A stretch of DNA of 64,000 bases from Diphasiastrum complanatum (lineage: Eukaryota; Streptophyta; Lycopodiopsida; Lycopodiales; Lycopodiaceae), in NCBI GenBank assembly GCA_029204225.1, contig MU832052.1:1-64000 (forward strand). The letters are read 5' to 3'. The position numbers and the translations under genes are program-made. Positions 58,061-64,000 of this stretch are shown one piece after another. Position 1 is the stretch's first letter; every line of letters starts with the position of its first letter. Under the pieces are notes generated by a model. The model was not told the origin of the DNA, did no database searches, and worked only from the letters and a program-made list of their open reading frames with translations.

Positions 58061-58756
58061 GATAGCAGTGATTTTAGATTGCTCTGAGAATTTTAAAAAT
58101 TTTGAAAAAAATTTGGCATGAACTCGAGAGCAGCAATCTAAAATGAACTCGTGGAGAGAAGGTGGAGGACTATATATAGACTTTTTTTGGCAGGAATTCG
58201 CAACTTCACCCAGAAATCATCCTCAGTGTCCACGATTTGGTAATGATGGTTGCGAATTTCGAGGCAACGTTCTAAGGGCCTGCGAATTCTTGTAAGTGAT
58301 TTTTCTATGCCAAAAGAGAAAAAACGTTTGACAGTGCAAAAATGTGTCTGATCAAAATTCGTAGAGATAGCAGAGAAATCTTGAGGATCAATTCGAGCTC
58401 CAGCGAATTGTCTACGAATTCTGATGATGGATATCTGATGAATAAAACTACATTTTTCTATTTTTAGACATTTGTTTATCTGAGATAAAATTCGCGGAGG
58501 CCAAAAATGAATCGTACTCTATGAAAAAAAGGTCAGGCGAATTCTATCTGAGATGTTGTGAAAAATATTTCTTCTGAAACTAATGACTTTTGTGGTTTTC
58601 TCAGAGAAGACTGTTGGTATACTTGATCTGATAGTATCTTGATGATTGGAACAAGAAAGCACAGCAAAAATGTTGTCGAAATGGCATGTAGACAATAAAA
58701 AGGAGAAAAAACAGTAGGAAAGAAAACAACTAATACATATCAAGATAAAAACAAGG
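58061..58756 (-). other. Pol-to-3'ORF linker with recurring GCGAATTC motif and TATA box
   Basis: GAATTCG, GCGAATT or their variants occur near 58194, 58250, 58281, 58354, 58390, 58402, 58412, 58488 and 58536. On the minus strand a CTATATATAG box (about 58171-58180) stands some 110 bases before the ATG of the extra ORF. No coding signal is seen. Confidence 0.55.
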
Positions 58757-59816
58757 TTCATTGTACTTTCTCAGTCGACTCCCATTGACCACAGTGTCGA
58801 GGATATCGCCTTAAAGGGTTTGGAGTTGGACATATCCAGAGGCAAAGATTTTTTTAATGACGTAAGGTCCTTGGCCAACAAATTTCAGTTTGCCTTTGAA
58901 GGCTTTGGCCTGGTATAGCAGGACCTTATCTCCAATCTAGAAATCTCTAAGTTTCAATGATCGATCATGCCATGCTTTTTGTCATCGTTTGTGGACTTGT
59001 TGAGCATGGATGCTGATCCTTCGTGTTTCACAAAGTTGCTCTAGATGGAATAACCTATTTGCTAGATTCCGAGGAGTATCAAGCTCAAGGTTATAGGCTA
59101 CTCAAAGGGAGGGTATATGGAATTCCACAGGCATAACGGCTTCTTGGCAATATGTGAGCTGGAAAGGGATTAAGCATGTAGCTCGCTTTGGGGTGGTGTG
59201 ATAAGCCCAGAGAGCAGCATGGAGTTTGAGTTCCCAATCAGATCGGCTGGATTCGACGATTTTGGTGAGAATTTCACATAGGATTTTATTGGTGGATTCT
59301 GCCTGGCCATTGTAGCGTGGATAATATGAGGAACTTTTGCGATGTACCACAAAAAATATGGAAAGAAGATCTGCAATGACAGAGTTAAGGAAATGTGTAC
59401 CCCTATCACTAATAAACTCTAGAGGACATCCGAACCGAACTATAACCTGTTCATAGAAAATTTTGGCGGTAGAACGATCGTCAGCATTGTGAACAGCTCA
59501 TGCTTCAGCCCATTTAGTGCAATAGTCCGTAGCTACTATGATGTGTGTGTGTGTCGAGCAGTAGGACTAATAGGTCCGACATACTCAATTCTCCATTTCT
59601 GGAAAGCTTGATCAGTGGGTGCGGGGTGTAAAGACATGTGGTCTATTTTTGGAAGCGTTTTGTGCGTTGGCAGAAATCACAAGCCTTAGTGTAATTGTGC
59701 GTATCCTTGAAGAGTGTTGGCCACCAAAAATCGGCCAAGAGGATTTTCTTAGCAGTTGTTTCAGAAGAGAAATGGTCTGCACCAATACCTTCGAAATTAC
59801 AGAGGGTATTTCTCCA
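58757..59816 (-). pseudogene. Ty3/gypsy integrase, family A
   Basis: Minus strand: IIVATDYCTKWAEA near 59550, FISDRGTHFLNSV near 59400, and YNGQAESTNKIL at about 59310 give all three catalytic acidic positions. KAWHDRSLKL, GKLKFVGQGPYVIKKI and VVNGSRLRKY near 58960-58770 close the C-terminal domain. The H2C2 finger region (59810-59640) is shifted. A few stops and shifts are present, but the order is complete. Confidence 0.9.
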
Positions 59817-61450
59817 TCAGTAAGACATTGTCGGATAATTCCATCTAACTCTTGCTTGTAGATTTCCTACAATTAACGTATAAGGTTTAGTTTTGAGGAC
59901 CAACGCATGTTGCTCAGGTTTAGAGAAGTAAGGATCCATCTGCCTTGAAATTAGATATTTGGTAATTTCCCTAGCCCATACAGGTGTAGAGTCAACTTGG
60001 AAAAGGATTGCATATGGTAAATCATCATTGATGCCTTGATTAGGGGTAGGAAGGTTAGGAATTCGGGATAGATGGTCTGCTAAAAAATGCTGAACTCCCT
60101 TACGAACCACAATCTTAAATTCAAATTCTTGCAATAATAAGATCCATCTAGTAATACGGCCTGTGGTGTAGGTCTTGGTGATGAGATACAACAATGCTTG
60201 ATGATCAGTGAAGAACACAAAGACTTTTCCTAGAAGATAATGGCGAAACTTCTGAACCACATATACCACTGCCAAGGCTTCGCGTTTGGTAGTGGTATAA
60301 TTGACTTCAGCAGGTATCAATTGTCGACTAAGAAAACAAATTGGGTAGTCCTTTTTGAATTCTCCCGGTTGGGTGAGCATTGTTCCAATGGCATACTTGG
60401 ATGCATCGGTATGCACATGGAATTCGTTAGAATAATCAGGAGCCCGGAGGATGGGTGCATGGGTAAGGGCTTCCTTGAGTTGATTAAAGACGACGCGTTG
60501 TTCATCCGTCCATTTGGAAACTACAACTACTTTGTAGATTAAGCATGCTTTGTTAGCAAAATCAAAAATAAAGCACCGATAGTAGTTGGTGTGGCCAGGG
60601 AAGGAGTAAACTTCACGTATTGTACGTGGTTCCGGTAGATTTTGAATGATAAGGATCTTTTCAAGGTCAGTGGAAATGCCATTTCGTGAGATAATATGTC
60701 CTAACACAATACCATGGGTTACCCAAATCTGGCATTTTTCAGGATTAAGAGAGATGCCGAAGCGTTGACATTGGATAAAAAAAAATTTGAGCACAGACAG
60801 ATGGCGTATTTCTTTGGAATGTGCTCCTAAATCGTCCAAGTAAACTTCTAAGGTATCGCCCATCTGCTGAGAAAAGGCCGCTTGCATAACACGTTGGAAG
60901 GTGCTAGGAGCATTGCAGAGACCAAAGGGCATGACTTTCCAGCTGAAGGTTCTCCATTCTGTGGCAAACACGGTTTTGTGTTGATCTTCTTCAGCGATTT
61001 GGATCATATTGTATCCGCTAAAGCCATCTAAGAAGGAGTAAGCCTCATCTCCTGCTAGAATTTTTTTGAAAGGGATTCTTTGAAAGGTAATGGAAAATGA
61101 TCATGTTTAGTGACGACGTTAAGTTTCTTAAAATCAACACAGATGCGGAGTTTTCCATTTTTTTTGGGGACGATGACAATTGGGGAGACCCACTCAGTAT
61201 GCTCAATTTCATAGATAAATTCTGCATCTAAGAGGCATTGTAATTCTTCTTTCATCTTGGCCTTATAGATGGGATTGCATCTGTATGGACGACTCGCAGT
61301 GGGTCTCGCACCTGGTTTAAGCGTGATACGATGCACAACTACTTGGGGTGAGATGCCTTTCATGTCTTTATAGGTCCAAGCAAAGACATGTCGATATTTT
61401 CGCAGGAGCTTTTCAAGCCGTCTGCGTTGTTCGCGATTGAGATGAGCTTC
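59817..61450 (-). pseudogene. Ty3/gypsy reverse transcriptase and RNase H, family A
   Basis: This is the best-kept pol domain of the window. 61420-61055 has LEKLLRKYRHVFAWTYKDMK, EWVSPIVIVPKKNGKLRICV and DHFPLPF. A shift near 61040 separates it from 61007-59817, 396 codons with MPFGLCNAPSTFQRVM, VYLDDL, CQIWVTHGIVLGHIIS and NYYRCFIFDFANKA. RNase H follows with its acidic residues in place: FHVHTDASKYAIGTML, KREALAVVYVVQKFRHYLLG and FFTDHQALLYL. It ends in the spacer before integrase (DHLSRIPNL). Confidence 0.92.
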
Positions 61451-62346
61451 GACGTGGACAAGATATTCGTTGGTTCCATTTGGCTCACTCAGGGAAAGGG
61501 TTATGGTTTGTGCAGGGCCTTCGTAGGGTGAATTACCAGTTGGCTCACATTGAGCTTGGGGTAATTGGATTGTGACATCCTCGATTGTATAGTCCTTAAA
61601 GTATGCAGAAACATCATGGGCTGGAGATTCGAGGGGAGCCTTGTCTTTCTCTTGCCGAGATGGTGTTTGGAATTTTTCGGGGACTGGTGTAGGACTAGAG
61701 GCAATCTCAGGAACTTCCCAAACAATGGTGAGGTCACCCGACGGTTGAATTTGAAGTGGTTTTTTCATTTTCTCTTTCATAGTATGACCATGTGGTTGAG
61801 GTTTCGGTGGTGGAGATGTGTGTGGATGAGGGACAGTTGGTATGTCATGGAGGATCTCGTCATCAATTTGAAAGATAGTCTCCTCCTCACAGAGATCCCA
61901 TGGATAGTGTGGGCATTTGGGACGGTAGAATTTTGTCTCAGGTTTTTCAATTGCAACCTTGGCAACTGGTTCCACCTTGGAAGCATGTTGTGGATAGGTC
62001 CTAGGTGGGAGTGCTTCCATATAGTTGAGGATCTGAATATCAGAAATGTCCATATCTTCTAGGCAATTCTGAATTGGTAAGACGTTCTCGTCATCAATGA
62101 ATAAATTGTCTGAATTTCCATTTGTTTTTTCAATTGAAGACACTCGTTCACTATGTGATTTCCTGTAAAAATAGAACACCAGACATTTTCCCTGGTAGGA
62201 AAAGTCTTTGCAAACTTTTCAGGTTCCTTGTTTGCTTCTCCGTGGAAATTTTTCAATGCTTTGATCTTCTCATCAAATTGCAACTGCAACTTTTCCATCT
62301 GTTTCTGCTGGGTCTTCCCAAGTTTCCCGAACTCATTGAGCATCAT
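61451..62346 (-). pseudogene. Gypsy gag tail and gag-RT spacer without protease, family A
   Basis: 62346-62059 has a coil-like KTQQKQMEKLQLQFDEKIK and a damaged knuckle, WCSIFTGNHIVNEC, in which the second cysteine position is Phe. From 62179 an open frame runs straight into RT through a proline-rich, acidic region (LCEEETIFQIDDEILHDIP, PHPHTSPPPKPQPHG). No D-G-G-S-G protease motif is found, although the two other gypsy bodies in the window have one. Confidence 0.7.
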
Positions 62347-62400
62347 TTCTGTAGTAGCATTGGCATTTGTTGATGCAATAGTGGTGGATGTCGTAGTAGT

Positions 62401-62855
62401 CTACCCTGCTATATAAGGCAACATACTGACATTCGGCTCATCATCTGAATCTTCATCCTCCTCCCGAATTGCATCGTCCATCGCATTTTGCAAAAGTGCG
62501 TACTCATTATGGCGTTTCGGCTCACGTATGATCCATTTAGGTAGACCTGACAAAAACCACATAATCATGGCATTCTCATTAATCAGCTCAGGCTCACATT
62601 CAGATCTAAGACGTTTCACCCTTTCGATGTAATCTCGAACCATTTCCCGCTTTCCCATTTTAATTTTACTTAAAAGTAGGAAAGGGTCTTCCATAAACTT
62701 CCGCGGTTTGAACCGTGTGATAAGGGCTCGTTTAACAACCTCCCAATTTGTACGCCCAGTTTCATCTTGGTTATAGTACCAATCTTGTGTTGCGTCTGTT
62801 AAGGCCATAGGAAACTAGCATATCTTTGAGCTCAACATCGGCGGAGTAGTAGCGA
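62401..62855 (-). pseudogene. Ty3/gypsy gag core, family A
   Basis: The minus-strand frame from 62808 has MALTDATQDWYYNQDETGR, ALITRFKPRKF, YIERVKRLRSECEPEL and MWFLSGLPKWI, the gag/capsid core. It ends in an acidic stretch (REEDEDSDDEPN). One frame away, 62850-62815 reads RYYSADVELKDMLVS, which fits the upstream gag and suggests a one-base shift. Further upstream the sequence becomes integrase of another element, so the gag N-terminus is lost. Confidence 0.85.
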
Positions 62856-63880
62856 CACAACCTGCTTCCGTTTATGGACATGTCAAACAGTTTGCCTTGC
62901 AGGTCGGCAAGAATGATTGCACCATTAGGTCAGATCTCTACTACCTTGTACGGTCCTTCTCCTTGAAACTTAAGCTTGTCTTTATGTGTCTTCGTATTGT
63001 ATAACAAGGCCAATTCTAATGAAATCCTTGGTCTTGATATTCTGATTGTGCCAGGCCTTTCATCGCTGCTTCTCTATTGCTAGGGCGTGAAACACTAGGG
63101 AGCGGATTTTGTGGAGCTGGAGAAGGTTGTCAAGTCTTCTGTTTGTGGATTCCTCTATACTAAGTTGTTCGACGATGGCGACTCTTAGACTCGGAACAAC
63201 AAATTCGACAAGCATTACGACTTCCTATCCATACATCATCTAAAATGGGGTTTGTCCAGAACTCACTTTGAATATGGTTCTGAAAGCCCATAAAGCTGCA
63301 TGAAATTTGTGTTCCCAATCCAATCGCGAAGCTTCGACCATCTTCATGATAATTCCACAGAGAAACTTATTTGATGATTTTGCTTGTACATTGCAGTGTG
63401 GTTAATAGGGTGTATTCTTCCTATGGACAACCAAATAAGAGGATAACAAGTGAGTGATAGCCTTGTCTAGGAAATGCATTCCGCGATCACTCACAAGTTC
63501 TAGTGGGCACCCAAAACATACTAAGATGTTCTCATATAGGAATTTAGTGGTAGAACTGGTGTCAGCCTTCCTCATTGCTTTGGCTTCTACCCATTTGGTC
63601 AAGTAGTCGATGGCTACAATGATATATCGAGCTTGGGAGCCACGGACAATTGGACGAATAGGACCGACATAGTCATTTCAAACGTCATTTCAGCCAGTAT
63701 AGGTCGTAACGGCATTCTATCATTTTTCTAGGTTTTGTTGAACCGTTGGCACACATCACACCTTTTAATTTGATAATGAATATCTTTTAACATTGTGGGC
63801 CACCACAGGCAGTGTTGTAGCACTTTCCAGTTGGTAGCTTCGACATCGAAATGCCCTTCCCCTATTTCTTCGTGGGCGAT
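62856..63880 (-). pseudogene. Ty3/gypsy integrase fragment of another copy
   Basis: Minus strand: GHFDVEATNWKVLQ with WWPT and CDVCQRFNK (H2C2 finger, about 63865-63735), MTKWVEAKAMRKADTSSTTK (63602 on), LVSDRGMHFLDKA, then KLKFQGEGPYKVVEI and FDMSINGSRL near 62880. The third acidic position is eroded (QAKSSNKFL). The end merges into gag within a few bases around 62855. Confidence 0.85.
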
Positions 63881-63884
63881 ACTC

Positions 63885-64000
63885 ACTACTAAGATGTAGC
63901 TTGAAAGATATATCTCGCACTTCGTATAGTGTGCTCAAGATGTCCCAGACTTCTTTGGATGTCTGGGCCTCGGATACATGGCCGATCTGGGTATCCGAAA
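63885..64000 (-). pseudogene. Ty1/copia gag fragment at window edge
   Basis: The minus strand reads DTQIGHVSEAQTSKEVWDIL, then STLYEVRDISFKLHL, the same gag family as at 49.8 kb (TAKDAWDILATLYDIKD). It is cut immediately after KLHL by the gypsy integrase fragment. It continues beyond the right edge of the window. Confidence 0.75.

Overview
This is a piece of a large, repeat-rich nuclear plant genome. It is about 64 kb, AT-rich, with kilobase-scale introns and many decayed LTR retrotransposons (Ty1/copia and Ty3/gypsy) and LINEs. Only two cellular genes are visible. Both match land-plant families: a SERINC/TMS1 membrane protein and a SKIP25-like F-box/kelch protein. The divergence of the F-box protein from the flowering-plant sequences I recall, the long introns and the LINE type suggest a non-flowering land plant, perhaps a fern. 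That is a weak inference.

Left part (1-22.9 kb): a decayed copia fragment (0.85-2.65 kb, +) lies just upstream of nine consecutive exons of the SERINC gene (+ strand, 3751-17065). The exons are short (25-172 nt), so they are easily missed. All visible splice sites are GT/AG and the frame is continuous to the stop. The 5' exons are not in the window. The introns carry a CT-rich, G-box-bearing repeat (10.49-11.76 kb) and two back-to-back copia scraps (13.2-14.05 kb). A second, inverted copy of the CT-rich repeat lies 2 kb past the stop (19.02-20.09 kb). At 22.28-22.9 kb there is a near-perfect palindrome and an array of degenerate palindromes that look like deaminated copies of it.

Middle part (23-50 kb): remains of a LINE (ORF1 and ORF2 C-terminus, -), an unrecognised acidic coding-like region (-), and the 3' half of a second LINE (28.80-30.72 kb, -). 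That LINE is cut by a gypsy LTR (family A). Behind the A LTR sits a gypsy gag-protease-RNase H-integrase body without reverse transcriptase (+). It is followed by a long extra 3' ORF and an LTR of a different family (B). From 40 to 50 kb there are stacked, mostly minus-strand fragments of gypsy (family C) and copia elements, with two LTR B copies and two LTR C copies.

Right part (50-64 kb): the intact F-box/kelch gene (50879-52072, -). Then comes the 5' part of the split LINE (+), followed at once by the 3' LTR of family A. That LTR belongs to a long minus-strand gypsy body reading from about 62.85 kb down to 54.15 kb (gag, RT, RNase H, integrase, linker, extra 3' ORF, PPT, LTR). The window ends in other integrase and copia gag scraps.

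The main structural result is that the two LINE halves, 23 kb apart and in opposite orientation, share the same five-base target duplication (CCATC) at the A LTRs. This means one gypsy insertion into one LINE was later torn apart by an inversion that also moved the F-box gene. The second result is a shared, coiled-coil-bearing extra 3' ORF in two diverged gypsy families.
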